A stretch of 64,000 nt of DNA from Ailanthus altissimus (GCA_946807835.1 OX327699.1:5635001-5699000); one strand, 5' to 3'; counted from the first letter of the stretch, positions 33,040 through 46,149 are shown. The notes: generated from the letters alone by a model not told the origin. A program made the numbers and translations.

Positions 33040-34000
33040 CTTGAATATGTTAAAAAAGAGAGTCTTGTTATTTTTTATAGCAGCTATAGGAAGAGAAATA
33101 AATTTCTCCTAAAATAATAATATCTTTAATCTGACCTCTCTCCCAAACTCAGCATCCTCAAGAAACTTAACATTTGTCGTCTAGAAAAAAGATCTACTTG
33201 AGGGATCATTAAATTTGAAACTTCTTGATCTTTCAAAGTATCCAACAAAATAACAGCTTACTATTCTTAAGTCCAATTTCTTTTTCATTGGGCCTATATG
33301 GCTTAGTTTCAACTAGATAACCCTAAATATGGACGTGCCTAATACTAGACTCCTTACCAATCTATAACTTGTATGAGATTTTAGATACTATTTTACTTAG
33401 AACTCTATTGAGGATATAATTTTCAGTCTTTAATGCTTCTCCTAAGGGTCATTCAGGTAAAGAAAAATGACTAATCATACTTCTTACTATATCCTTAAGT
33501 ATTTGACTTCGTCTCTTAGTAACACCATTCATGCTTGGTTTCCTAAGCATTGTGTATTGTGGGACAATACCACATTTTATTAAGAATTTTGCAAAAGATC
33601 CTAGACGATGTTTACCTAATTCATCATATCTGTTGTAGTATTCATTACCATAGTCAGATTTGAAGGCTTTAATTTTCTTGCCAAGTTGATTTTCAACTTC
33701 AGCTTTGAAAACCTTAAATACGTCTAGAGATTGAGACTTCTTATGAATAAAATAAATGTATTTATAACGAGAATAATTATCAATGAACGTAATAAAATAA
33801 TGTTAGCTATTCTAAGAAGTCATATGGAATGGTCCGCAAATATTAATATGTATTAGTTCAAAGATATTAGAGCTCTTGTTAGCACCTATTTTTTTTTTTT
33901 TGTCTATTTTTCCTTAATGCATTTAACATATATTTTAAACTCTGTTAAGTTAAGAGAATTAGGAATCCTATCTAACATAAGTCTTTCAATTCTTTATTTA
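33040..34000 (-). pseudogene. Copia D integrase
   Basis: The minus strand holds decayed integrase sequence, including a stretch near 33640 equivalent to the conserved GGEY region ('SDYGNEYYNRYDEL'-like) and the equivalent of 'FAKFL-KCGIVPQYT'. It is cut at about 34003 by a lone LTR, beyond which pre-integrase sequence continues at 36151. Confidence 0.7.
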
Positions 34001-34002
34001 GA

Positions 34003-36150
34003 GATATGGTAAAATGCTTGTAACATTTTAGACATTGTATGATCTGAAAGAGTTTAGATCTGATCTAAAAGAGTTTAGATCAGAACTAAGAGTTAGTAAA
34101 ATCTAAAGAATTAGAGCCTTGTCTGAAATGGGACAAAGACCTAAGAATATATTAGTAATGAGATAGTTGCAATGAGTTACAAATAGTGCTAGGAAATGTT
34201 GTTATGCAAATATGTTCTTAAATTTAATATTCCTGATCTATCTTCACTAATGCGGGTCTGTTAGTGAAGACTTTAATATATATAGATCAGTGTATGTCTA
34301 TATCTGGATAGTCCAGATGATTAGTCTTAGCAGACCATGAGTTTAGTGGAAACTCGTATAGAGATACAAGTATTCAGTAAGGACTAAATATTGAACAGAC
34401 TTACAAAGATCTCCAATAGACATCCTATAAAGCCGTCAATTGAGGATCTTTCGAGTTGAGTAGTATTCGTGGTCCTTAGACCTGAGTGCCACGTTGGACT
34501 TGTGAGTGATCCATCATACTTTAGTTTCACACATGTCAGATACCTTTGTCTAACTGCTGGGTGTCGCTGGGTATGGTTCGATGTTTATGGAGTTCGGTGT
34601 GTACAGATATGGGATCCATCAACTCAATTGGGTAAGTAAAATATCCTAAAACTCCAAGGTTGTATTTCAGAAAGTCTTATGGCCATAAGCAGACATATCC
34701 GAGAATTAATTTTATTCTCGGAAAAATAATATCGTAAAAGTGTTTACGGATATTATTTATAGAAATACAAATCTAGAGATAAGTTTATGGTTGAGCACAT
34801 AAAGACTTGACGGTGTTGATCTATATCTCCGCTCTTCTATGATATTTATGATGGAAGGATATACGAATATGTTATAACCTCAACTTGTATGGTATAATGC
34901 ACCGTTTTGTAATATCCATAACATGTGTGTGAGACATTGTTCACGGACGTGTGAAATAGTTTCCTAGAGAGTCTCACAATATAAAGTGTACTCGTTGTGC
35001 ACTAGGGCAGCGAATTAGATTGAACAAATAATCCAACAATTTCCAGCAAAGTGAAAAATGTTTTAAGGTTCCTTTTATTACTCACTTGTCAATAATTGAA
35101 TGTAAAATACATTATTGGTTTACAAGAGTTGTTAACCAATAAGAAATTGACAAGTGGCTCAATCTTGCTCCATAAATAATTTACCATGTATTTACATATT
35201 TACCTTGCTTGGTAAATACATATAAGGTAAATGTAAATATTCAAAATAGTTTTAAATTATTAATATTTTATATATTAATCAAATTATTATTATTAATTGG
35301 AATAAGTGGCAAACACCATTTAGTAATGGAGTAAGCACTTGTTATTAATAATAAGCAATGTTGGCCACTTAGAATTTGTTAAATGGTGCATTTGTGAAGT
35401 GGTGTGACCACTCAACATTGATTAATAACCACTTGTGCATTAACAATTGATTCATATGGATGAATCAATTTATTGAGTGAAAAATATGATTGATTAATGT
35501 TTGTAATGGCAAACATAGATAAATGGTGGTGGAGCACTAAGAGAAGTAATCATTCTTTGCACTTAATTAAGAATTGAAAGAGTTCAATTTGTGTGAAGGA
35601 AGAGAAAATTTTCGTTCTAGGAGAGAAAAGAGAGAATTGAGAGCATTTCCTAGGTGTATTTCTCAAAGTGTTGAGAGAATATGCAAAGGCTTACTAAGGT
35701 TCAAAACAAAGAGTTGTAAAGAACCAAAGAAAACACTTAATTCTTCTTATCTCTTGGTAGTAATAATTCATAAGGACAAATTGTTTTAAGTGTTAAAACA
35801 ATCATTTGCTGGAAATTCAAGGCTGCCTTTCTAGCTTCATAATCCCACCGGATTTAGTTGTGAACTAGAATTGTGCAAGGGAACATTTCAAGGTGAGCTC
35901 AACAAATTGAAGATTGGAGTTCTTGAAGAATTGTAAAGCTACCTTCATAATCGGGTAGGTTATTTATTTACAATTCATTTTATATCATGCATAAAATATA
36001 TATATGAGATATATATGTGCTTGAATGATCATACATGTGATTACATGCTTAAGTTTATTACATAGTGTATAACATGTATGAATACTTCTGTTGCGTATTT
36101 AATTTTTGAAATTATATATATTTATACACATCACACACTATATCACAACA
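34003..36150 (+). mobile_element. Lone LTR of the ~2.1 kb family, copy 2
   Basis: It is the same family as 10995-13098, 42629-45453 and 55743-57922: TGTAACATTTTAGACATTGT, GAGTTGAGTAGTATTCGTGG and TACAGATATGGGATCCATCA recur in all. It inserted, in the opposite orientation, into copia D between pre-integrase and integrase. The right end is ACACTATATCACAACA; about 110 bp of the left end is missing compared with the other copies, so no target duplication can be seen. Confidence 0.8.
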
Positions 36151-36700
36151 TTATTAACATAAAATGATTCATTAAAAGAAGCGTGAGTATCTAATTTGTA
36201 AAAATTATCAATCAATGAACCAATACCAACTAGATTTGAATTTTGATGAAGACTAAATTTATTATTTTTGAATGAATAAAAATATCCTAATTTGTCTAAA
36301 TTAGAAATAGAAAGTAAGTTCCGTCTAAATGACAGTATATAATAAGTCTCATCTAAATAATATCTAATCTCTAATTGTAATCTAAACAATCATATAACCT
36401 TTACAAGAGTTGTGTTGTCATTTTTTATATAGATGCATCTTTTAATATTAATTAACAATTGACTCCTCAAACAATTCTACATAAACACACTTATATGAGT
36501 AGTTGCACCTGTATCAGCCCACTATGTGTGTTTGGGTACAAAAGCTAAATTAACTTCAAAATAAATGAAGTTGTAAAATTTACTTTTTTGAACACACTAT
36601 TTGACGTACTAGGGACAATCCTTCTTCACATGACTAACGTTCATACAAATGAAACAAGTAATGATCATATCTTATTTCTTTTGCACCTTATTATGTGAAG
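36151..36700 (-). pseudogene. Copia D gag knuckle, protease and pre-integrase
   Basis: At about 36600-36690 the minus strand reads CFICMNVSHVKKDC, an intact CCHC zinc knuckle spacing. At about 36510 it reads WADTGAT, the aspartic protease active site (D-T-G-A). At 36138-36389 it reads LSFRRNLLSISNLDKLGY and SNLVGIGSLIDNFYKL, the pre-integrase region. The order gag-protease-pre-integrase is standard copia. Frames are interrupted by stops. Confidence 0.85.
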
Positions 36701-38483
36701 TCTCCATTGAAGTTTTCTTTCTTTTATCCGTTTTTATTTTCTTATTGGTAACCTTATCTTGAAAATTATTTGCTAAATTAGCACTTTTATTTTTTTTCTC
36801 ACTTTAATCTTTCTTTTTCTTGTACAAATGTCAAATGAGTTCATTAAGAGTCTATTGATCATTTTGGGTATTGTATCTCACTATAAATTGATTGTATTGT
36901 GTATGAAGAGAAATAGGAATAAAATATATGAGCAAGTCATCAGATAGCTTTAATTTTAGTGCCTTTAGTTTAGAAGCAAGATTAGGCATCTTCATGTTGT
37001 ACTCCCTTACATTTCATTTTTCGTTATACTTCATCAAAATAAGGTTAGCTAGTAGTGTACTTATTTCAATCTTTTCATTTTTAGCAAAACACTTTTCAAT
37101 TCCCTCAAAGAATGACTTAGCATTTTTCTCCTCAAACATAGCGGCCCTAAGGAGTTTGAAATAACACGTTTCATGATCATAAGACATATGTGATTAGAAC
37201 GATTCTATTTCTCTAAGTCAATTTTATCCTCAATGGAACTTAGATCAATTAGAGTAGGAGATCATTCTATTTGAACCGTAAGGTTAAGATCCATGCAAGC
37301 AAGAATTATGATGATGTTCTCTTTCTAATCCTTAAAGTTTGTGCCATTAAACACAGATGAAATTTATATTTATAAATATAGAAGAAGCATAAGTAGAAAC
37401 TGAACAGAGAATATAAAACAAAACAAACTAAAAAATGTCATAACCTAAAAGATATATGCATGACATATAGTACCATATAAAGGTGGACTCCATTACAAGA
37501 TATGTAGTACAACATTGATATTTAGTCTTTGGATAGAAATATCATCTGTAAGTAGTAATTTCAATGCAATAATCAAATATTGATATAAATCTACCAACAA
37601 TAAGCCTTTCTTTGGACCGGCTTATTGGATGCATGAAAAATTTAATAATTATTATACATTTATTATTGTAAATATGCCTATTATTTGGCAAAAAAAAAAC
37701 TATATCTTCCTTTGGGCCGATTATTTTCTACAAAAATAATAAAGATATTCATCTTAATATTCTAAAACAAATAAATCTACACAACATATATTACTTTAAA
37801 AACATGTTATTTCAATTAGTTTATTTCAAAATATAGCCAATTAGTGTAAAAAAAAAAATAATAAAAATGCCCACAATGAAAAAAATTAGCTTTATATATA
37901 TATATATATAATACATACACTAAAGTGGCACCATGGCGCTAAGGTCACTCAGGTTACAGCTCTGCTAATGGTCACAAACAGGTTCAATTTTGCGTCAATA
38001 ATTGTCAAGTCAAATTTAGATTGGTTGGGTTTCTGGTTGAATTTTCATGAATTGGGTCGGATCAATCTATTACTCCCAAAAAAATAAAAACCCAAAAATT
38101 AGGTCAAAATTGACCTACCATCCCAGTACTTGACGCTAGGTTATTGTTTTCCCTAGCGTCATAGCTCCATGTCATAACCTATGGTGCTACAGTACTTGAC
38201 CATTGCCTAAGCAGTGTTGCAGCGCTCTTTGCGAATTTAAAAATTTCAAATTTATCAAAGAACACAAAAAAATACCAAATTGAAGCCGAATTTTGATATT
38301 TTCATCCTTAAAATTTGAACCGTCAAATCATAATAAAATCCATAAACTGTCTTCCTAAACAAAATTATGAAAAATTTACAAGATTCATACATATGATATC
38401 TTTGCCCTAATAAGCTATATGGGAAAAGATATTCAACCATGAATTTATGCATGAAAATTTCTAATAATTTAACCTAATTTATA
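36701..38483 (-). pseudogene. Copia D gag N-terminal part and leader
   Basis: The stretch 36700-37350 should hold the capsid part of gag; I can see only short gag-like pieces. 37400-38480 is the untranslated leader, with an (AT)n run at 37893-37911 and a GC-richer patch at 37930-38230 containing inverted words (GACGCTAGG / CCTAGCGTC). Confidence 0.45.
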
Positions 38484-38494
38484 CTTTGATACCA
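38484..38494 (-). promoter_or_regulatory. Copia D primer-binding site
   Basis: The minus strand reads TGGTATCAAAG, one change from the tRNA-iMet complement TGGTATCAGAG, two bases inside the 5' LTR. Confidence 0.8.
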
Positions 38495-38496
38495 CT

Positions 38497-40303
38497 TGTT
38501 AAACATAAACTATAAATCAGGATACCTGTAGAATATAACTCTATTGGTCTATATATCAAATTATTAGGATAAATATTAAGAAAACTTTACATAAAAAATC
38601 AATAATGAGTAAAATGCGCTGATTAACAGCTTTCAATGAGAACCAAGAGTATAGCGTCTTCCATAATAAACTCTATGTAGCGTTGATGGATTGTATTTTA
38701 TATTTATATTTATATATTTTTAGGCTTAGCATTTATTCATTTTAAGTATGAATATTTGAAATTTTATGTGCTTTATTGTCATTTTGTAGGTTAGAAGTCA
38801 ATTGAACTATTTGGGATAAAAATCTAAGAAAAATAAAACAAAGTGTCAAAATTGCTACAATAACCTGCTATAGTATCTTGCTCAATCCTCAGCATCATGA
38901 CATTGAAAGTAACAGCATAGTGCTAGAATAACAAAATAAATAAATAAATATAAAAGAGGCAGAATTTGAGTGTTGCAGCGCCAAGAAGTCAGGGTCGGGG
39001 TGTTAGACACTGGGTGCTGAATAAGAAAATCCAAGTTTGACTTGTATTTAAAGTTTTGCCCTAATTTGAAGACTAAAAACCTATAAATAGAAAACTAAAA
39101 ACCTATTCCAGAAGGAGAAAAGAGAGGAGTAATAGAGATGACAACTTCTTGAGAGTTTAGAGTAACTTTTGAGAGAATTAAGAGGGCAAGAAGATTAAAT
39201 ATTATAGCACATAGTTTTATTTCTTTATTCTTTATCTTCTGATGTTCTATGATTTCTATGATGTTAATTTTATTATGCTATAGAAATCTTTCTTTCATCA
39301 TGAACTAAAATTCTTTTCTAGGGTTTCAATTGGATCTCCATATGTAGTTTGAATTAATTTTACCCTTTTGATTCATATTATTTATTAATTGAGATGTTTG
39401 TTCTACCTTGTGTTTTATGCTTTTTAGAAATTTGATCACCATCTAGATTGAGATTTTAGGTTTATCCATTGACAGAATAATATATGATCATTGATTATAA
39501 TGAGTTCGTGCAAGATAGAAATATACTTATATAACATGTGCAACCATTAAAGAGAACCCGTGCTTAATTAATTCTCTTTTAATTTAATTCATATAGGAAT
39601 ATAATGAGTTGATTAAAAGGGATATTCTTACTTGACCATCACTATAGGCTTGTAGGTAATTTATAATTCTTGGTTGGCAATTCTAATTGAATAATTGATT
39701 CAAAGAGAGAAATTAGTAATTTAGGTAAAGTGTAGGGTGAAGATTGAAACCCTAGGTTTATCTTTACTGGTGAATTTATAAATTCTGTTGCTTAGGCTCT
39801 TATTACTTTTATTTCTTTTTATTTTTATCTTTTACTTTTATTAATTCTGCACCTTTTAATAAGTTATTTGGATTAATCGAGAATTGATATAGGTTAGTAT
39901 TTAGCAAAAATATAATAAAATTCCTCATGTGAACGATACTTTACTCTCATTATATTACTTGCTTGCGATAGCATGTACTTACGCTGTAATCCAACACAAC
40001 AAATGCTCAATGAGATTCTCTCTCTATGATGGAAAGAAGATAAGAGCTCTAACAATAATGATTTGACTTTTAGGCCACAACCCTCTAAGAGATATTTATA
40101 TACTAGGTTAACTATCATCCCATCAATCATAATTTAACTAGTATTGGCTCTTTACACATAATAAGCTCATACTAAATAGACATTTCTAGAATCCAATAAG
40201 AGATTGTTCAATTAGATCACTTAAATTGGCCCTAATTTTAATATAGCCCATAATTTATAATTATTATTAATATGTAAGCCCACAAGAAAATAATAAAACT
40301 CAA
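38497..40303 (-). repeat. Copia D 5' LTR, interrupted
   Basis: The outer parts (38497-38683 and 40002-40303) align with 30200-30735. The middle is a 1.3 kb insertion. The ends on the minus strand are TGTTGAG and TTTAACA. Confidence 0.85.
38684..40001 (+). mobile_element. Solo LTR inserted in copia D 5' LTR
   Basis: It is absent from the other copia D LTR. It starts TGATGGATT and ends AATCCAACACAACA, with a short terminal inverted repeat. Flanks AGCGT (38679-38683) and AATGC (40002-40006) differ only by transitions and fit an eroded target duplication. The strand is uncertain; a GC-rich stretch (GTTGCAGCGCC, GGTCGGGGTG) and a TATA-like CCTATAAATAG (near 39082) suggest plus. The style is gypsy-like. 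Confidence 0.6.
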
Positions 40304-40620
40304 CAAAACTCATTATAGAATATCTTTCGCTTTTGATCACAGTAAAACAAAAGGTTTTATTTAAGGGAATTTTTCAAAAATGGCCAATATTTTGAGGTAA
40401 TTTTATTTTTTAGTCATAAAGTTATGGTTGATAAAATATATAATAAATAAAATATTTGAAAAAATGAGCAAAAAATTGGCACAATTTTTGAAAATTTATC
40501 TAGAAAAATCACATTTTAACATTTAGTAATAAAGTTCTAAAGAGAAAAAGAGTAAATAGGGGAGAGAAAACCATAAACTAGTAGCTGTGACATCTATCAC
40601 AAATTCAAAAATATGAATGT
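40304..40620. other. Spacer between copia D and copia C
   Basis: About 315 bp of AT-rich sequence. I see no gene or repeat. Confidence 0.5.
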
Positions 40621-41039
40621 CGGCACTTAAATACAATCTAAACATGCTTTAATAATCTTAAATAGTATATAGATCAAATGGGAAAATTAAAACAAACAAA
40701 AACATACCTAGTTCCATTGATACTTTTCACAATATGGTGATGAATGGGTTAAAGTTCTTCTAAACGTTACACCATCTCTTATAATGGTGTATATGAGACT
40801 AAAGAAATATTATTGGCTTAAGGACCTAACCAAGGGAATGATTTGAATATATAGACTCTGTACATCATAAATGCTATTGAACGTGCTTTTGATCATAAGA
40901 AACTTTCCAGATTATGGGTAGTTTTATTTAAATTTGTTAGAGTTTTATATGAATGTTGTGTACATTCCTAGAATGATGGAAAATCATGGGCCACGTTCAA
41001 ACTAAAAAATGGGTTAAAAAAGTCTAACATTCTCCCACT
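40621..41039 (-). repeat. Copia C 3' LTR
   Basis: It matches 60571-60982 over its length (for example TTCTAGAATGATGGAAAATC-like sequence in both). The minus strand starts TGTTAGACTTTTTT. The flanking target duplication is not clear (AATG is shared at both outer edges). Confidence 0.9.
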
Positions 41040-41582
41040 TGGTCCATATATTCCATCATTTATCATAGTAAGAAACAAAATACAAGAATCATGGCAACTT
41101 GTTCTCTAAAATTGAGTATTAACTTTCATGTATCACTATGCATTATGTCTCTTAATCACTTGCCCATATTACTTAATGAATAAACCATATATTTATTCTA
41201 AGTCCAAACATTAATGGTATTTCTCAATTAATTAATGTGTATACAATTTAATAATCAAATATGAGAAAATATTATAATATAAATAGAGTTTCATTATAAA
41301 TGACATTCGTCCATCTAATGAAAATCATACAAAGGAACTAAGTCCCATTATATATAAATGACCTTTGAATTTTAATGGTGGCATGCCTTTTATTAAGAGA
41401 ACAACAACTATCAATTAGTGCTAACGTGTTTAATAACCATTGTCTTCACTTTAACAAGTCCCTTTATGGTTAAATACTTGATGTTGATGTGTTTGCTTTG
41501 ACTATCAATTTTTTTTTGTTTTTAGCCTTAAAAATTGTAGTTGAATTATTACAATATATCCTTAATATCCCAGAAATCGAAT

Positions 41583-42015
41583 CTAAAAATTTAAGCCCAA
41601 AAATAAAATCTTCATCCATACATCATGCGTGGTAGCCTCAAAACAAGATACGAACGTAGCCACTATAGCAGAAGTCACAGTTAAAGTCTGCTTTACTCTC
41701 TTCCATGATACAACTCCACCAGTTAACATTAAAATGTATCCAGATGTTAATTTTTGTGAATCAACATAACTAATAAAGTCTAAATCTAAGTAGCCAATCA
41801 CCTCTAGATTATCAATTCATCTATACATAAGCATGTAATCCTTAGTCCCTTGCTCTCCTCCAAGATACAACTCCACTGGTGGACTTGAAAATGTATCTAG
41901 ATGTTAATTTTTATGAAGCAACACAACCAACAAAGTCTAAATTTGAGTAGCCAATTACCTCTACATTATCAATTCGTCTATACATAAGCATGTAATCCTT
42001 CATCCCTTGAAGGTA
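41583..42015 (-). pseudogene. Copia C RNase H with internal duplication
   Basis: The minus strand encodes GYLDLDFISYVDSQKLTSGY, then GGVVSWKRVKQTLT and SCFEATTHDVWMK, the copia RNase H domain; the third catalytic region reads ATFVSCFEAT. The part covering 'SYVDSQKLTSGYI' is present twice as a 158 bp tandem repeat (about 41700-41857 and 41858-42015), which by itself breaks the protein. Confidence 0.85.
41700..42015. repeat. ~158 bp tandem duplication in copia C RNase H
   Basis: CTATACATAAGCATGTAATC occurs at the end of both units, and AGATGTTAATTTTTGTGAA / AGATGTTAATTTTTATGAA in both. The units are head to tail and differ at several positions. Confidence 0.85.
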
Positions 42016-42628
42016 TCTTACTACCTCCTTTGCAGCTCTCCAATAGTCCACACATGAATTACACTAGTATCTTTTCAACATTCCATTAATAAATACAATG
42101 TTAGGCCTTATATAGACCTGATCATACATCAGGCTTCAAATAACAAAAGCATATGGAATGTTCTTCATTTGTTCCTTCTCAAGATTATTTTTAGGCACTA
42201 GTTCAATTGAACCCCTTACCCTTCATAATGAGAGCTATAGTTGGTGAATAATCTTTCATCCAAAATCTCCTTAAAACCTTATTGATATAGATTTCTTGAG
42301 ATAGACCCAAAATGCCTCAAATATATCTCTGTATATCTTAATGCCAATAACATAAAATGCATTACCCATATCCTTTATATTAAAGTTTTCAGAGAGAAAT
42401 TATTTCACCTCATATAGTAAACCATTGTCATTAGTTGTAAGCAAAATGTCATCCATATATATAATAACGAAACAAATCTTACACTCACTTACTTTCTAGT
42501 ATATACATTGATTCATAATGTTCTCTACAAATCTAAATGAAGAGATAACATTATGAAATTTCAAATACCACTAATGGGAGGCTTGTTTCAATATGTATAC
42601 AGATTTCTTGAGCTTGTACACCAAATGC

Positions 42629-45453
42629 TGTGAGTGATTTTAAACTTAAGGTGCATGCATATAGGTTTATATCTATCATTTAAATTGGCATACATATCAT
42701 ATATATATATAAGTGCAGCAGATGAGCGGAATACTAATTTCCTAATAATAAATACTTTTACATGCATCTCATAAATGTAAACTACATAAAAATTGAGAAT
42801 TTATTACCTTGGCAAGCTCTTGGTTTTTCGTCAAACTGGAGTACCCGCCTTGAAGCAACTTGTTCACAATTCTAGTTCCTTAACACGGTGGGCTTGGGAA
42901 AACTAGAATAGCACCTTTTCCAGCAAAGGATTCAATACTTGAATCCTTATTCTACTTTGTAGTATAGATGGCTATGATGGATAAGAATAGAAGAAGTGTA
43001 TTTAAACTCTCAACTTTTGAGAGGTTTTCCTAACACTTAGCCAAAATTTCACTTCTCACACTCTCTAAGCCTTTGGCCGAATGATTATTTAACAAAATGA
43101 GCAACAACTTGCTCTTTTATTTGTTTTTCTTTTTTCCTCTCAATGGACAACACTTGTCCCATTTAATTACATAATAGCCTCTATTATCATGGTAAATGTT
43201 TTCCATTAGTGTTTTGTTTATAATTATTTATAATAAACAAAATGAAAACAAAACAAAATGAAAAATTATTTGGATGAACTTGGCCAAATGGCAAACACTT
43301 TCTCATTTGTAAACGACATGTCCGGCCCACCATTTATAAATGCCATCCATTTGTATTTAATTTATCATTTAATCAATATTAAATAAATAATTTAATCATA
43401 TTAAATTATGGTAGAAACACATGCCAATTTGACTATAAAATAAATTGTTTGATTTCTATTTAAATAATAATATCATATATTATTATTATTAGTTTATTCA
43501 ATAACCATTTTAATGAATAAAAAAATGATCTTATTTGTCCAATAAAGACGGTCATTTTGGTAATTTCTAAGTCAAACAGTAAGTGGCTCATAATATGTCA
43601 TGTGTCAACATCCCATTGGTTAACAACTAATTGTTAACTAATTGATGTACTTAACTCTTAAGTCTTAACACATGCACAGTTGGAGAGAGACTGAAGCAAA
43701 TGTCCGGTCTACTAAAATTTACTGGATCAAACTATTCAATTCGGTATGCTGCCCAAGTGCATAATAAGTACACTTCATATTACGGGACTCTCTAGTTCCA
43801 CTCCTGATTTGTCTAACAGAATTATTCTGTGAGTCTGAGATCGATGCCCCACGCACACGTCACGGATATTACAAATCAGTGCAGTAAACCATTCAAGTTG
43901 AAGTTATAGCGCATAAGTATAATCCATCTGCCAATCATATCTTGGAAGAGCGGAGATATAGATCATCACCATCAAATCCCTATGTGCTTATCTGCGAACT
44001 TATCTCCAGACACATATCTTAATAAACAATATATGCAAATACCTTTGCAATATTGTTTAACCCTGTGAGAAACTCTTTTCTCGGGTTAGTTGCTTATGGC
44101 CATAAAGCTTTCTAAGATAAAGTCTTGAAGTATCATAATATATAACTCATCTATGTGAGCTGATGGATCCTATTACTGTACACACTAGACTCCATAAGTA
44201 TCAGACTATACCCAACGGTTACACCATGAAAGGTCTGTGACATGCGTAGAACCAAAGTATGATGGATCACTTACAAGCCCACTCTGACACTCAGGTTAAA
44301 GGACTACATATACTACTCAAATCGAGAGGACCTTCCATTGACGACTTCATGGGATGTTTATTGGGGTCCTCGTTGTGTCTGTTCAGTATTCAGTTCTTAC
44401 TGAATACCTATATGTTATACGAACTTCAGTAAGCTCATGGTCAGCTAAGAACAACCATCTAGACCACCTAGGTATAATATAAACTAGTCTATGATAAAAG
44501 GTTCCACCGACAGACTTGCATCGTTGAATTAAGACCAAGAACATATAATTTGATAATAAACTTTCATAAAAATATTTCATAAAAATATTGTTTAACCCTA
44601 TGAGAAACTCTTTTCTCGGTTTAGTTGCTTATGGCCATAAAGCTTTCTAAGATAAAGTCTTGAAGTATCATAATATATAACTCATCTATGTGAGCTGATG
44701 GATCCCATTACTGTATACACTAGACTCCATAAGTATCAGACTATACCCAACGGTTACACCATGAAAGGTCTGTGACATGTGTAGAACCAAAGTATGATGG
44801 ATCACTTACAAGCCCACTATGACACTCAGGTTAAAGGACTACATATACTACTCAAATCGAGAGGACCTTCCATTGACGACTTCATGGGATGTTTATTGGG
44901 GTCCTCATTGTATCTGTTCAGTATTCAGTTCTTACTGAATACCTATATGTTATACGAACTTCAGTAAGCTCATGGTCAGTTAAGAACAACCATCTAGACC
45001 ACCTAGGTATAATATAAACTGGTTTATGATAAAAGGTTCCACCGACAGACTTGCATCGTTGAATTAAGACCAAGAACATATAATTTGATAATAGACTTTC
45101 ATAAAAATATTTCTTAGCACCTATTATATCTCTTGTAATTATGTTATTACTAGTGTACTCTCAGGTCTTTGTACCGTTACAAATAAGATTTTAACTTTTA
45201 GACTTCACTGATTATTATAACATACTAACTCTTTAGCATTTATAGTTCTCAGCGTTGCTAACTTTTAGCATTGATCTAAATTTCTTTAGACTAAATCTGA
45301 ACTCCTTCAAATCATACAATGTCTGTAACGTCACAAATATTGAACCATTTTAATAATTATAATTGGCGATTTAACAGAAGATGTAATGTATAAATATTAT
45401 AAAACAAAATATTCATACAACAACGGGATGGCATGTGACCACAAATTCTAACA
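42629..45453 (-). mobile_element. Solo LTR of the ~2.1 kb family, copy 3
   Basis: Minus-strand ends are TGTTAGAATTTGTGG and AAATCACTCACA. AATGC at 42624-42628 and at 45454-45458 is a perfect 5 bp target duplication inside the copia C RT. It is 2825 bp, longer than its relatives mainly because of an internal 535 bp tandem duplication. There is no internal element sequence, so it is a solo LTR. Confidence 0.9.
44051..45113. repeat. 535 bp tandem duplication inside solo LTR
   Basis: TATTGTTTAACCCTGTGAGA at 44051 recurs as TATTGTTTAACCCTATGAGA at 44586, and the match continues to the end of both units (TTTCATAAAAATATTTC). Only a few differences are visible over more than 500 bp, so it is recent. 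The other LTR copies have a single unit. Confidence 0.95.
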
Positions 45454-46149
45454 AATGCTCACCAACACTAAAGGAAAACCCATCTAGTTGTTTCATGTAA
45501 AACTTCTTTCTCTAGATCTCGATTAAAGAAATCTATTTTTACATCCATTTTTTGTAGCTCTAAGTTGAAATGAGCAACTAATGCCATTATAATATGAAAA
45601 TAATCTTTCTTAGATACAGGAGAGAAGGTCTCCTTATAGTCGATTCCTTCTTTTTGAGTGAATGTTTTAGCAATAAGTATTGCTTTATATCTCTCAATCT
45701 TTGTTTTAAGGACATATTTGCATCCTATGAATTTTGCATCATTGCAACTCAATAAGATCATAGACTCCATTAAATGGCATTGAATTCATGGTATCATACC
45801 ATAAATTTGATTCTTTGCAACTCATAGCTTGTGATAACGTTTTAAGATCATTTATAGGTCTAATATTATAGTCTAATTCTTGTAAATACACAATATAATC
45901 ACTAGGAATTGCTAATTTCCCTTCTCTAGTAGATCTCCTTAACATTGTATCAAGATTTTCCTATGGAACATATTGTTAAACAATTTTTGGTAATTCCCAA
46001 ACAACTTGATCTACTGGGTTGTTATCAATGGTTAGTAGAACTTTAATAATTGGTTGTTCAACACTCGTTTTAACTTTGAGTATTGTGAATGATAATTAAT
46101 ATATCACTTGAGGTGGAACGTTGAGCATCAATATAATCTTTCTTAGAAA

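Larger units (their letters stand above)
30200..40303 (-). mobile_element. Copia D: degenerate Ty1/copia element
   Basis: LTRs lie at 30200-30735 and 38497-40303 (the latter interrupted). The minus strand holds, right to left: primer-binding site, zinc knuckle, protease DTGA, pre-integrase, integrase, RT and RNase H. A polypurine tract (minus AAATGGGAGAT) abuts the 3' LTR. Flanks AAACC (30195-30199) and AAACT (40304-40308) match at 4 of 5 positions. The element is riddled with stops and holds two later LTR insertions (34003-36150 and 38684-40001). Confidence 0.9.
42400..45960 (-). pseudogene. Copia C reverse transcriptase, split by solo LTR
   Basis: The right part (45454-45960) gives LRRSTREGKLAIPSDYIVYL (linker), GCKYVLKTKIERYKAILIAK, FTQKEGIDYKETFSPVSKKD and IIMALVAHFNLELQKMDVK. 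The left part (42400-42628) gives LVYKLKKSVYILKQASH, WYLKFHNVISSFRFVENIM and FVIIYMDDILLTTND, with the catalytic YMDD intact. The solo LTR at 42629-45453 separates the halves, with the duplicated AATGC at the break. Stops elsewhere show decay. Confidence 0.9.
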
